Assembly: GCA_014843695.1 (NCBI GenBank)
Contig: CM026395.1
Span: 49,272,557-49,336,556 of the forward strand
DNA from: Archivesica marissinica
Lineage: Eukaryota; Mollusca; Bivalvia; Venerida; Vesicomyidae
DNA length: 64,000 bases
Reading direction: 5' to 3'
Of the stretch, positions 1 through 11,752 are shown piece after piece. Made by a program: the position numbers and the translations under genes. The notes below the pieces were generated by a model that was given only the letters and a program-made list of their open reading frames with translations, was not told where the DNA came from and made no database searches. The stretch's first letter is position 1. Each line of letters starts with the position of its first letter.

Positions 1-1990
1 TAGGACAACCATTAACAATCCATTATATAGGACAACCATTAACAATCCATTATATAGGACAACCATTAACAATCCATGATATAGGACAACCATTAACAAT
101 CCATGATATAGGACAACCATTAACAATCCATGATATAGGACAACCATTAACAATCCATTATATAGGACAACCATTAACAATCCATGATATAGGACAACCA
201 TTAACAATCCATGGTATAGGACAACCATTAACAATCCATGATATAGGACAACCATTAACAATCCATGATATAGGACAACCATTAACAATCCATGATATAG
301 GACAACCATTAACAATCCATGGCATAGGACAACCATTAACAATCCATGGCATAGGACAACCATTAACAATCCATGGCATAGGACAACCATTAACAATCCA
401 TGATATAGGACAACCATTAACAATCCATGATATAGGACAACCATTAACAATCCATTATATAGGACAACCATTAACAATCCATTATATAGGACAACCATTA
501 ACAATCCATGGTATAGGACAACCATTAACAATCCATTATATAGGACAACCATTAACAATCCATTATATAGGACAACCATTAACAATCCATGATATAGGAC
601 AACCATTAACAATCCATGGTATAGGACAACCATTAACAATCCATTATATAGGACAACCATTAACAATCCATGATATAGGACAACCATTAACAATCCATGA
701 TATAGGACAACCATTAACAATCCATGATATATTACTACCATTAACAATCCATGATATAGGACAACCATTAACAATCCATGATATAGGACAACCATTAACA
801 ATCCATGATATATTACTACCATTAACAATCCATGATATAGGACAACCATTAACAATCCATTATATAGGACAACCATTAACAATCCATGGTATAGGACAAC
901 CATTAACAATCCATGATATAGGACAACCATTAACAATCCATGATATATGACTACCATTAACAATCCATGATATAGGACAACCATTAACAATCCATGGTAT
1001 AGGACAACCATTAACAATCCATGATATAGGACAACCATTAACAATCCATGATATAGGACAACCATTAACAATCCATTATATAGGACAACCATTAACAATC
1101 CATTATATAGGACAACCATTAACAATCCATGATATAGGACAACCATTAACAATCCATTATATAGGACAACCATTAACAATCCATGGTATAGGACAACCAT
1201 TAACAATCCATGATATAGGACAACCATTAACAATCCATGATATATGACTACCATTAACAATCCATGATATAGGACAACCATTAACAATCCATGATATAGG
1301 ACAACCATTAACAATCCATGATATAGGACAACCATTAACAATCCATGATATAGGACAACCATTAACAATCCATGATATAGGACAACCATTAACAATCCAT
1401 TATATAGGACAACCATTAACAATCCATGGTATAGGACAACCATTAACAATCCATGATATAGGACAACCATTAACAATCCATGGTATAGGACAACCATTAA
1501 CAATCCATGATATAGGACAACCATTAACAATCCATGGTATAGGACAACCATTAACAATCCATGGTATAGGACAACCATTAACAATCCATGGTATAGGACA
1601 ACCATTAACAATCCATGGTATAGGACAACCATTAACAATCCATGGTATAGGACAACCATTAATAATCCATGATATATGACTACCATTAACAATCCATGGT
1701 ATAGGACAACCATTAACAATCCATGATATAGGACAACCATTAACAATCCATGATATATTACTACCATTAACAATCCATGATATAGGACAACCATTAACAA
1801 TCCATGATATATTACTACCATTAACAATCCATGATATAGGACAACCATTAACAATCCATGGTATAGGACAACCATTAACAATCCATGGTATAGGACAACC
1901 ATTAACAATCCATGGTATAGGACAACCATTAACAATCCATGATATAGGACAACCATTAACAATCCATGGTATAGGACAACCATTAACAAT
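1..1990. repeat. 27-bp minisatellite array (continues left of window)
   Basis: About 73 tandem copies of a 27-bp unit built on TAGGACAACCATTAACAATC followed by CATGATA. Variants end CATTATA, CATGGTA or CATGGCA, and a few units carry TATTACTACC or TATGACTACC instead of TAGGACAACC. The array starts at the window edge, so its true length is unknown. Because 27 is divisible by three, a short minus-strand reading frame stays open where units with a TAT stop codon are absent; I read this as a by-product, not a gene. Confidence 0.97.
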
Positions 1991-2016
1991 ATTGAAGAAT
2001 TATGAAAATCACACAG

Positions 2017-2408
2017 CAAATAAAAACATTATGACAGGTTGATGATCTCAAATAAAAACGTTATGACAGGTTGATGATCTCAAATAAAAACATTATGACA
2101 GGTTGATGATCTCAAATAAAAACATTATGACAGGTTGATGATCTCAAATAAAAACATTATGACAGGTTGATGATCTCAAATAAAAACATTATGACAGGTT
2201 GATGATCTCAAATAAAAACGTTATGACAGGTTGATGATCTCAAATAAAAACATTATGACAGGTTGATGATCTCAAATAAATACATTATGACAGGTTGATG
2301 ATCTCAAATAAAAACGTTATGACAGGTTGATGATCTCAAATAAAAACGTTATGACTGGTTGATGATCTCAAATAAAAACGTTATGACAGGTTGATGATCT
2401 CAAATAAA
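2017..2408. repeat. 32-bp minisatellite array
   Basis: About 12 tandem copies of a 32-bp unit (CAAATAAAAACATTATGACA then GGTTGATGATCT). Copies differ mainly by ACATT versus ACGTT. It lies only 27 bp from the end of the preceding 27-bp array but shares no sequence with it. Confidence 0.96.
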
Positions 2409-3293
2409 ACATATATTTTGGGGGGCGGCCATCTTGTACCAAGTCTCATGACGTTTTAAAAAATTCAAATGGTACTCAATCTCATACATTTCTCTTAAAA
2501 ACTGCTCGTGTAGCTACATACATGGTATTTAAAAGTTTGTATGGTGCCAGTTGTATATGTTTTCATTATTTTGGCGAACAGGAAATCATTTTTATATGTA
2601 GATATGACGTCACAGTTCTCTACAAAATATTCAAAGTGACATTTCAACAAGTGCGATTTCACAAGTGTTTATAATTGATACGTTTATATATTCTTTTATC
2701 TATCTTTAGTTTATATAAGCTTTCATCCGCGCCAACGAGAGTGATTAATAAAAGTTGTTAAAACTTGCTTCGCAATCGTTGTAAAATAAATAAAGTTTAA
2801 AGTTAAATAAAATATATTAAACTAAATACCGTTATTGCTGATTTACGACATATTTGAGCTATCATGGTAGTTGTGCGAAAGCGGCCCCTGGCGGCTCATT
2901 TCTGTATACTCACAAGCTTTATTATATCATTAGCAATATCAGGATTCCACTCGGACCATACTATTGGTTACTTTTAATTTATTATTCTGGGCTATTCCTG
3001 CCAATGATTTGAGGTTAGTACAAGATATAGATAAACCGCAAATAGAGGATCATCGACACATGAATGGGCGTGCCAAGCCTCACACAAGGAAACAACCACT
3101 CGCTCGATTTAAAGTATTGTATTTTAATATTATTATGAATGAACAAATGTGGCGTGACAAATGTGGCGTGACAAATGTCAAAAAGGTACGTTCCACTATG
3201 CAATGCCCAGTGTATATCTGACAACACTACCCGACAAGGTCATATAATCGGATAACATATGCGTGCGCAGGCCTTCAGTTGAACATTATATAT
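2409..3293. other. unannotated spacer with a SINE tail
   Basis: Apart from the SINE-C tail at 2728-2800 I see no gene. Short open frames near 2.96-3.22 kb overlap on both strands and show no family features. Confidence 0.5.
2728..2800 (+). mobile_element. SINE-C 3' tail fragment
   Basis: Matches the end of the SINE-C copies at 44.5 kb and 60.6 kb: a CTTTCATCCGCGCCAACGAG segment, then GAGTGATTAAT, AACTTGCTTCGCAATCG and TAAATAAAGTTT. The tRNA-derived head is missing, so this is a 5'-truncated insertion. Confidence 0.75.
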
Positions 3294-5152
3294 TCAACGT
3301 TCGATAAATGTTATGTCTTTATCAAAGCAACCCATGAATGCTGTAAGTGCAAGTATACCACCCTCAACTGTTACATCCCCTGTTGCTAAAGCGGCTAATA
3401 CATTTCTTTTCCCCAACAATATGTCCTTCCAAATTGTTACAGTTGTCTTTAACTTAATGTCCCACTGTTTTGGTATTTTGTTTCTTACAATTGCAATTCC
3501 ATTCCTAAATTGAATAAAATGTTGCGAAGAAGGGTCAACGAGTTCAATATATAACGTTTCATTCCGATCTACACATTCTTCTGGTTTGAATAAAGTTGGA
3601 AAGGCAGATAAAGTAAATTCAACAGGAAACATGCCTACGAGATGCTCTCTGAATTCTGTAGGCATGTGGAATTTTAAATCCGTTGCTTCTTCCAAGGCTG
3701 TTGTGAGATAATAATTGCGTCCATTGGCACTTGTCTGTTTTGATCCAAGCGCAGTAAGTGCTTCGATGTTGATGTATTTAGCGTCTGTATTACTCGAATC
3801 TGATCTTAGTACGTGGCTCAAGCGCCCACTGAAAATCTTCAGATTTAATAGCTTCTTTTGCTGTGTGCATAAGTTTTTCGCTGCCAACTAATTCGATCAT
3901 TCGTTTGCCTTTTCACTTCTGGTTAGTGGGTCCAATTCAACTGGATCGCCACTAAACCATCCTTCATAATGATTGAACACAGACTTAGCTGACCACTTAA
4001 CGGTTCCATAAAATTCTTTCAAATGCGGATTCGCAAGGAGCTGTTTTGGTAACTTCACCATATTTCCAATTTCATCTGGGTGATAACCGTGATTGATAAG
4101 CCTTACAGACTGGTCATGGACATACTGTATGGCATCTCTGTATTCAATCAATAGTTTCATTACCGTCTCCCTGCCTGTAACGGGTCTTGTGTGACTAGGA
4201 ACCAAATGTTCCGGTTCCAAATCAATCATTTTGTCCATGGAATCAACCCATTGCATTAGGTCACGTGACGGTGTTCCACGAATTGCGTATAGGTTCGGAA
4301 ATGCTCGGTAAAGATCGTCGGCGCAGAGAAAGACTTTTTGGTCTGGAACCCACACGCCAATCTGGTCATCGGTCTCGCCAGGTATGTGGATAATCTTCAA
4401 TGGCAAACCTAATATACACAATTACACTTATAGTACAGTATGTATTAGATTAAAATTATGCTGCTCAATTATTATACTGACACTGTCCAAAAAGAAACAG
4501 TGCATTTGCCTTACATGTAAACTTAATATCCATTTAGAAAACAATATAGGCACATTTGGAAGTTTGCGTAGAAAACACAAACCTCCAGCGATGTAGCCAA
4601 TACGGACTCCTATATATTTTGAATGTTGCAAGTGTCTGAATAAACAACATTCTACCTTTCATTCATAAAAATCTCGAATACAATCGATTGTTTGCTTTTT
4701 GAGAAACGTCGATCAAACGGAGGCACCTCGATCCCAGTAATCCTGAATGACGTCACCAGTTGTCACCTAACTGTGAAAAGTGCATACAGCACGAGCAAAC
4801 GTATGTAAACAAAATATGTCTTAATAATATATAATAACAATATATATCTCATATGAATAATATTGATCAAATAACTAGAATTGTCTGGATTATATGTACC
4901 TGCTAGTGTTACGTCCAACTGCTCCTGGTCGATGAGCTTATTAGGATATAGCATACCAATTGCCATTCCAGCCTTTCCAGCTTTAAGTTGAAACCCTATT
5001 CCACAAGAGAGTTCTAGGAGAAACACCCCAAACTGCCTCATAGCTTTTACATAATGGGCAACGTTGGGACCATTGACGCTCATTGCAAATGCCTTGAAGA
5101 TTGACTTGTGTGCCCATACGTTCGGTGGATTGCTTGCAGTTTCAACAAACGC
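3294..5152 (-). pseudogene. alkylsulfatase-like gene, 3' exons only (SdsA/YjcS type, metallo-beta-lactamase fold)
   Basis: Seen: two exons on the minus strand. Exon 5152-4900 is preceded by a strong acceptor (TTCTTCTTCTTCAG) and ends at a GT donor; exon 4408-3294 follows an AG acceptor, and the splice rebuilds a Gly codon in frame (LDVTLAG joined to LPLKIIHIPGE). The protein shows GETDDQIGVW, CADDLYRAFPNLYAIRGT and a late metal-ligand-like PSHTRPVTG, then the helical dimerisation region and an SCP2-like C-terminal domain ending FIER. Family knowledge: such enzymes hydrolyse primary alkyl sulfates using two zinc ions. The N-terminal zinc motif (HSHxDH type) is absent; a LINE fragment lies about 40 bp upstream of the first exon. 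Odd: two compensating frameshifts near 3900 and 3822, with a TGA between, shift about 80 bp out of frame. The gene is either dead or carries assembly indels. The family call is firm; the functional state is not. Confidence 0.8.
4409..4899 (-). other. GT-AG intron of the alkylsulfatase-like gene
   Basis: The donor (CTAGCAG then GTACAT) and acceptor (TATATTAG then GTTTGCC) join the two exons in frame. It is 491 bp long, AT-rich, with no element recognised inside. The intron argues that this gene is resident in an animal genome rather than bacterial contamination. Confidence 0.8.
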
Positions 5153-5189
5153 CTGAAGAAGAAGAAGAATAACTCGATCGCTGCTCTGT

Positions 5190-6215
5190 CATCTCAAAAG
5201 AATAATGTTGGCCAATCCATGCGGTATAATCTTAGAAATGATCTGTTAACAATACCAGCTAGAACCACCATATACTCAAATTCCTTCCTTCCATCGGTAC
5301 TTCGTGAATGGAACAGCTTACCTGCCGAGGTTAGAGATATCCAGACACTGGATTCTTTCAGTCATTTTTAATATTAACAAAGTTAAAATGGAAAAACAAT
5401 TCTATTACGGGAAAAAAAGACCCCAGATTCTACATACACGGCTTAGAACTAAATGTAGTTCACTGAACCACCATCTTTTCCTAAAGAACATTGTAGAATC
5501 ACCATTATGCAGATGTGGTTCTATAGAAGACAATTTCCACTTCTTCTTTCAATGCAATCTCAACTATCAACTCTGTATAACGCTTTTCAATAAGTTATCC
5601 CCAATTTGTACTGTCAACCTAAACACACTTCTTCTCGGTGACACTTCTAAGGATCTAGCAATCAACACCGTAATTTTCTCAGCTGTACACGAATACATTA
5701 TTGGCAGTGAACGGTTCTGAGAAGATGGATGCTTTCTAAAATGTGTATATGCGGATTCCAATTCAGAGTATGTCGTCATTGCCAGATCAACCGAATTATT
5801 TATTTATTCAATTATTTATTCAACTAACTAATCTTTATATTAATCTCTTCTTCTTTTCATGCTCAGATTGGATATGTTATGTTCTTGGACTTCTAATATT
5901 CATTTAGGTGTTAACCATTTTCTTGTTAACAACCTCAAATATTTACACATTAATATTATCAATAGTGTATCGTAAACATTAGAAATTGTTTAGCATATAT
6001 CGTGATTAGGATTCACGTATTTTCAGTGTTAAATATATTATGCTCCGTCCTATTATATGACAACCAATTGTTAGGGAGAAGAACTATATACGTTTTCTTT
6101 AGTTCTAATCCCTTTCAGTCTATTGATGTTAATTTATATGTAAAATGTTAATTATCTACATGTAAAATACTGAAATAAATAATGTAAAATACTGAAATAA
6201 ATACTGAACCAAGTG
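5190..6215 (+). mobile_element. 5'-truncated LINE, C-terminal end of ORF2 plus 3' UTR
   Basis: The reading frame runs from about 5190 through two overlapping frames to a stop near 5720. It contains RYNLRN, ARTTIYSNSFLPS, REWNSLP and a C-terminal zinc-finger pattern (CRCGSIEDNFHFFFQC), typical of the ORF2 end of jockey/CR1/L2-like LINEs. A frameshift near 5370 separates the halves. An AT-rich 3' UTR follows to about 6215, ending in duplicated TACTGAAATAAATA words. The element lies antisense in the intron upstream of the first visible alkylsulfatase exon. Confidence 0.8.
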
Positions 6216-6434
6216 CAGACATATACTGACAACAACAAGAAACGGTATACTTGCCCTAGAAGTAAGATTTATATCATTTTAGAAACAAATAATGGCAATC
6301 ACAATGTGCGAAATATTGGGTAAATTAGTGCAATATGTGAAGGATTATTTTCTTCACTCATGATAGTAAAATCCATAATTCTAATATTTGTAACGAAAAA
6401 GTAAAGCTCAATATAAAAGTGCACAGTATTATAT

Positions 6435-8816
6435 GTCAAGTCAAGTCAAGTTCAAGTCAAGTCAAGTCAACGTTTGTATTGGCATAAACATGTACATGTC
6501 CATCGCCAAGAAACATGTTTGGCGGTTACATACAAAGTTACAGAAAAACATGATATTATTTAAGGTTTGAGTAAGCATAGCATTAACATTTACGAAATAT
6601 ATTGTTTGTTTAACAATATAGTTGGTATTCAGTGTCTCACACATCAATATTTTACAAGTAGTAACATTCATTTAGTTAATTAATATCGTTTCTTTTAATT
6701 GTTGCTAAATAAATATATTTAGCTAAATTGATAAGTTTGCTTTTTGGTGTTGAATTCATGAGTGTTCTAAACTTATTAATAGTTGGCCATGAACAATACT
6801 ATCTAGGTAAATATATATTTCTTATATCATTATAATAAGGACAAAATAATAAGAAATGATATTCTGATTCTACTTGATGCATGTTACATTTTGAGCACAC
6901 TCTTGAATTTCTTTCAATGTTTCGAAATCTTCCTTCTTCTATTGCCAATTTATGGGCTGAACATCGAAATCTAGATAATGCAGTCCGATGTTTCATATTA
7001 TCAACACAACTTAAATATTTTTCTTGCGTGAATTCAGTCTTAAATATATCATAACTTTCTAATTTAGAAAATGAACTTAATTGCGTGCACCATTGCTGTA
7101 GATAGTATCATATATTTACTTCTATATTACTAACATTTTCCTTGTTCCACAAATATGCATAATCCAGTTCTGACAACATATTTTTAACATTAATTGACCA
7201 GTTATTTACAATATTTCCGTTTGCATCAGATAACATCAGTCTGTATATCAATGAATTTGGGGCTTTCATAATTTTAAACCAATATTTAGTCATTCTTATT
7301 CTACGCAATATTAATAACGGAAATCGACCGAATTCTCCGAAAACAGCAGCATTTGTTGTCTGCTGACGAACACATAGACTTTGTTTTAAGAATTTTAGAT
7401 GCATTCTCTCAATATCAGGTGCTTTATGGAAGCCCCATAATTCCGGACCGTAAGACAAAATTGGTAAAACCATAGCATCAAACAATTTCAATTTTTCTGA
7501 AATATCTAAGCTAACAACATCAAATAATGAATTCAGTGAAAACTGAGCTTTTAGAGCTTTGTTAGATAACGCTTTTTGTGTTTGATAAACACTGCCATTT
7601 GATGACAACTTTACACCTAAATAAGTAAATATGTCTTTACAACATCAAGCAATTTATTGTTATAGTACAATTCCACTTATTCAACTCTATGGCCTGTTTT
7701 AAATACAATCACGACTGTCGTATCAAGATTAACAGTTATACCCCACTGGTTACAATAAGTATGTAATCTGTCTAACAATAGTTGTAAACCATCTTTAGAA
7801 TAAGCAAATAACGCCGTATCATCAGCAAATAATAACAGATAAATCTGTAATTCACCCAATGAAAAGGCATCGACACTATCATTATGTATTTGCGCAGTCA
7901 TGTCATTAACAATTAAAATAAATAGTAATGGGAGAGTGGTTCCCCTTGTTTAACACCCATATAACTATCAACGTAATCAGAAAGCGATCCATTACTAGAC
8001 GGATCTGTAGTCCAGTGGTAACACGCTGGACTGGTAATCCAGGGATCGCAGGTTCGATCCCCCTTCTGACCCTAATAAAATTAACAGTCTTTCAGATGGG
8101 ACGTTAAACCGAGGTCTCGTGTCGGTGCTTTACATCGTGCACGTAAAAGAACCAGAGGAGACTCTGGAATGGGTATCTGTCTGTATCATTGCACTATCCT
8201 CCAAAATCTAAAATGACTAATCTCTTCAGGCGGCGTCGCTCATATGGGCAACCGGTAGCGACGATAAATAAACGTAAAACACACACGCGATCCATTAGCT
8301 TTCACACATGATTTTACACAGGTGTACATCATTTTTAACATGTGTAAAATGTTTGTAGAAACACTTACTTCTAATAATTTAAACCATATACCATTACGAT
8401 ATAACATATCAATGCACTTAAGAAAATCTACAAAGGATGCATACACCTTTTTCTTTTCATGCTTAATTATTTTATTAATTATTGAACTTAAAACAAATAT
8501 GCAGTCTATTGTACTCTTATTCTTTCTGAATCCATACTGGAATTCGTTCAATATTTCATTGCTTTCGGCCCATTTACGTAGACGATTGTCTAGCAATATA
8601 TAAAACAATTTCTAAAAAATACTTGTAAGTGTAATTCCTCTGTAATTGTCTACATCATTTGGATCCCCCTTTTTAGGAATTGGTACAACAAATGCTTTAC
8701 ACCAGGATTCTGGATATTCACTTTTATTAAAAATATAGTTAAATAATTTACATAATACAGGCGTTAACGTTAGCTTACATTCAATGAATAGTTCAGGTAT
8801 AATATTATCAATACCG
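6435..8816 (-). mobile_element. degenerate LINE ORF2 (reverse transcriptase), interrupted by a SINE
   Basis: Reading right to left on the minus strand: KKGDPNDVDNYRGITLTSI near 8650, then NEFQYGFRKNKSTIDCIF and FVDFLKCID (motif A region) at 8608-8240. A SINE-A follows at 7995-8286, then GVKQGEPLS and the catalytic box LLLFADDTALFA at 7901-7677. Next are the thumb/connection segment with ILSYGPELWGFHK at 7608-7108 and a zinc-finger tail (CSKCNMHQVESEYHFLLFC) at 6996-6799. Stops and frameshifts break it into at least five frames, so it is dead. The 3' end carries a (TTGAC)n-type tail at about 6435-6470. The 5' end stops at the palindrome at 8817. It is closely similar in layout to the LINE at 53-58 kb. 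Confidence 0.88.
7995..8286 (+). mobile_element. SINE-A, full length, nested in LINE
   Basis: The tRNA-derived head contains GTAGTCCAGTGG (A box) and CAGGTTCGATCCCCC (B box). The anticodon-like loop CTGGTAA suggests a tRNA-Thr(GGT)-type ancestor. The body contains CTTTCAGATGGGACGTTAAA and GCACTATCCTCCAAAATCTA; the tail is CGTCGCTCATATGGGCAACC then GGTAGCGACGATAAATAAACG. It is flanked by perfect 11-bp target duplications GCGATCCATTA at 7984-7994 and 8287-8297, which defines the element exactly. Confidence 0.93.
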
Positions 8817-8885
8817 GTAGCGTGAGCCCCGTAAGTCCGTGAGGATTGTAAGTTCGCTAGTTGCGGCTTACGGGGCTCACGCTAC
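8817..8885. repeat. GC-rich inverted repeat (19-bp arms)
   Basis: The arms GTAGCGTGAGCCCCGTAAG (8817-8835) and its exact reverse complement (8867-8885) flank a 31-bp spacer. It abuts the 5' break of the LINE and is far more GC-rich than its surroundings. Confidence 0.85.
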
Positions 8886-9548
8886 GGGTATAAGAAACGT
8901 AAGTTGTGAGAATTGAAAGTCAATAACAATATCTTTACTCCACTTTAGTTTAAAGATTTTATTTCTCAATTATTTACAGAGATAAATGATAGTAGATAAA
9001 GGCTACTAATGAGACTCCAATTTCCAGTGTATGAGGTTTAAAACGCTCGTGTTTGTGTATAACCATGACTTACAGAATACGCGGTCAATTGATGGAACAG
9101 CTTATTGTTATCGATCACGTCAATCAAACTATAATGGATAATCCAATCAGCTATCGATATTTCACACATCCTCAAGTAAGCTTGTGTATCCCAATACTGC
9201 ATTTTAAGTTGATTGTAAGATTAGCCAGCTAATTTAAATGCCACTATGAAATCGATTATGGATTAATAATCTAGATTTTATCATACAATATGACTGCCGT
9301 TGTCATTACCGAAACTGTATTAGTTAGGACCTAAGCTGTTGATGCGACACCCCTACATGTTCTATTACAATGTGAATATATTAATAATTCACACAATTCT
9401 ACCAACGGACATAAAATTATTGGGCTAAATCGTATCTGTATATTGTTTATGAGCCTTTTGACTGTCATAAATAATTTAAAGTTAGATAGATTTTTGTAGT
9501 TTAGTTTATACAAATTTAACTTAACTAGATTGCAGAACAAGTGTTTAC
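8886..9548. other. no feature recognised
   Basis: AT-rich sequence without a supportable gene. A GTGAGAATTGAAAG word at about 8913 matches the hairpin arm of the 194-bp satellite at 14.5-15.7 kb. Confidence 0.4.
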
Positions 9549-9731
9549 TACATTATATTAATCGTCATCGAGGCCTCATTTCTGGTAGAATCCATCTCGA
9601 TAAAGGAGAGAAGAAGCAATTTAAGTCGCTTGCTAAGGGACACAATCATAACAGCTACAGCTGGGCGCAAACTCGGGTCCTTTCGTACCTGAATCGAATG
9701 CGCTACAACTGCACTATCACGACTTCCACAA
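9549..9731 (-). mobile_element. SINE-B, diverged
   Basis: Reverse complement of the SINE-B layout. The head (GTGATAGTGCAGTTGTAGCG type, B box near 9675) is followed by a short AAGAAG-rich inner block and a GATGGATTCTACC-like body. It is the most diverged SINE-B copy here. Confidence 0.65.
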
Positions 9732-9798
9732 TGTCAATGCCACGAGATCAATATTTTAAATATAAAAGATAAACAAGGTCACTAGAAACTCGCTTTTA

Positions 9799-10072
9799 CA
9801 GACGGATATGTAGTCTAGCGGTTAACACGCTGGACTGGTAATCCAGGGAGCGCAAGTTCGATCCCCCGTCTGACACTAATACAATTATCCGTCTTTCAGA
9901 TGGGACTTTAAACCGTGCACGTCAAAGAACCAGAAGAGACTCTGGAATGGGTCTCTGTCTGTATCATTGCACTATCCTCCAAAAATCTATAATGACTAAT
10001 CTCTTCAGGAGGCGTCGCTCATATGGGCAACCGGTAACGACGATATATAAACGTACACCCCCCCCCCACCCG
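9799..10072 (+). mobile_element. SINE-A
   Basis: Head GTAGTCTAGCGGTTAACACG with B box AAGTTCGATCCCCC; body and CGTCGCTCATATGGGCAACC tail as in the 8-kb copy, ending in a C-run. Target duplications ACTCGCTTTTA (9788-9798) and ACTCGCTTTA (10073-10082) flank it. A block between TTAAACCG and TGCACGT is deleted. Confidence 0.88.
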
Positions 10073-10349
10073 ACTCGCTTTAAGTTTGAATAATGATCTT
10101 ATATAAAGATAAGATTGTGTGTGTGCCTGCCTGTGGGTGTGGTTTTGTGCATGACTGTGTACATAAATACATACTGACTAGGTACTCGACACATGGACGG
10201 CTTGTCCCACGATTGCACGGTATAGAGGCCAGACAGGAATATGAATAAAATCCGAGCTCCTGCCCAAGCTACCATGCTAGAGTGTAGCGGGTCCAGTGTC
10301 TTTCGCTATGTTATATGTTTATAAATACTAACATGCATTACTTTTTGTA

Positions 10350-10451
10350 ATCGTCGCTACTCAGGTTGCATAAGTGAGCGACACCTGAAGTCATTTTAGA
10401 TTTTGGAGGATAGTGCAATGATACAGGCAGAGAGACCCATTCAATAGTCTT
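10350..10451 (-). mobile_element. SINE-A 3' fragment
   Basis: Only the tail and adjoining body are present in reverse orientation (GAGCGACACCTGAAGTCATT, GGAGGATAGTGCAATGATAC). Flanking sequence at 10083-10349 and 10452-10929 shows nothing further that I recognise. Confidence 0.8.
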
Positions 10452-10929
10452 TGAGGGACTGATGCATTGGCAGAGTGATTCACTTTGAGAATTGTTTTGT
10501 TAATTCATCGCTTTCAATCCCCACCCAATCCCCATTTTGTTAGTTTTTCACTTGATATAAAACTATATTTTCATACACGTATTATATATTTTGGTATTAC
10601 TACATAATACGTTTATCTCTTAATCGCCGATAGTGCACACATTTATATATTTAATGGAGATAATCTCAATAAGCTATAAGCTTTCGATTTAATCCATTTT
10701 CGTTTTGTATACAATATGTCACCGACTCGAGTTCACGGGGTTTGAACTTGTGTGCAGGTTAACTCTAAATGGGGAATTAGTGTGGTACAGCAGAGTAGCG
10801 TACACAAAGTGGTGGCATATGACGATTCCAGTTACTAATTTAATATATATATAATTGTCCAGCAATAACGATAATTAACACAGATTGAAGTTCACGTTAA
10901 TTATGTAGGTGGTTTTAATGTATGTGTGT

Positions 10930-11187
10930 ATTTATCGTGGCTACCGGTTGCCCATTTGAGCGACGCCTCCTGAAGAAATTAGTCCTCTTAGACATTTGGA
11001 GGATAGTGCAATGATACAGACAGAGACCCATTCCAGTCTCCTGTGGTTCGTTTACGTGCACGGTGTACAACACCGACACGAGACCTTAGTTTAAAGTCCC
11101 ATCTGAAAGACTATTAATTTTATTAGGGTCAGATGGGGGATAGAACCTGCGATACCTGGATTACCAGTCCAGCATGGGTTTTAATGG
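10930..11187 (-). mobile_element. SINE-A
   Basis: Nearly complete reverse copy: tail (TTTATCGTGGCTACCGGTTG), body and head (TGGATTACCAGTCCAGCATG). The 5' end is diverged and no target duplication is evident. Confidence 0.85.
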
Positions 11188-11533
11188 TGTCCATATATAG
11201 TTCATAGACTATTAGTTACAAATTAACATAAGTCCTGTAGCAGATTTGATGTGGCTAGCATTATGCCACTAAATGATACATTGTATTAACAGTAGCTGCT
11301 TTATGCTACTAAAGGTATTTATATCAAAGAAACCATAAATTCTAAATAATGTCAACTATGACAACTCTTCTAAGACATGTTATGGATAATAATATCAGAT
11401 ATCATCTACTTAAGAAAATGCACCATTATACAAAGAAACTAAATGATTGAAATTATAGGAATGAAATAAAATAATAATTATGTAACTAATGAATTTTATT
11501 GAAATTCTGACCGTTACATATATATCGACGGTG
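11188..11533. other. no feature recognised
   Basis: AT-rich, without gene or repeat that I can support. Confidence 0.4.
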
Positions 11534-11752
11534 CCGAATCAAAATGTCGTATAACTTGTTCCGTCTCAAAAAAACATTTTTCAGAAAATACAAAAAATTC
11601 ATTTTTTTAGTCAATAAATTAACAATCAATACCAAATTAAGCAGGCACATCAATATCAGCAAATGCGTTGACACGGAGGTATTGCTTTGGAAAATAGTAA
11701 AGGTTTACAGCGAAAATTGGCAACATAAACATTATACGACATTTTGATTTGG
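11534..11752. mobile_element. small inverted-repeat element (possible MITE)
   Basis: The ends CCGAATCAAAATGTCGTATAA (21 bp, read here as CCGAATCAAAATGTCGTATA plus A) and TTATACGACATTTTGATTTGG-type sequence are inverted with about two mismatches across 219 bp. A further TTTACGACATTTTG word sits just outside at about 11781. No coding capacity and no clear target duplication. Confidence 0.45.

Noticed and set aside
1..2408. CRISPR-like array
   Set aside because: Units are contiguous with no unique spacers; the genome is eukaryotic.
2964..3227. Overlapping 85- and 70-codon frames on opposite strands
   Set aside because: No homology features and no codon-level signal; in repeat-derived spacer.
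7998..8070. tRNA-Thr-like gene (and similar heads at 9.8, 31.3, 33.4, 36.9, 40.0 kb)
   Set aside because: Each is the head of a SINE with body, tail and often target duplications; acceptor-stem ends do not pair as in functional tRNA genes.
10058..10072. C-homopolymer (also at 50.65 and 59.45 kb) as a functional element
   Set aside because: Simple homopolymers; the first is at a SINE tail.
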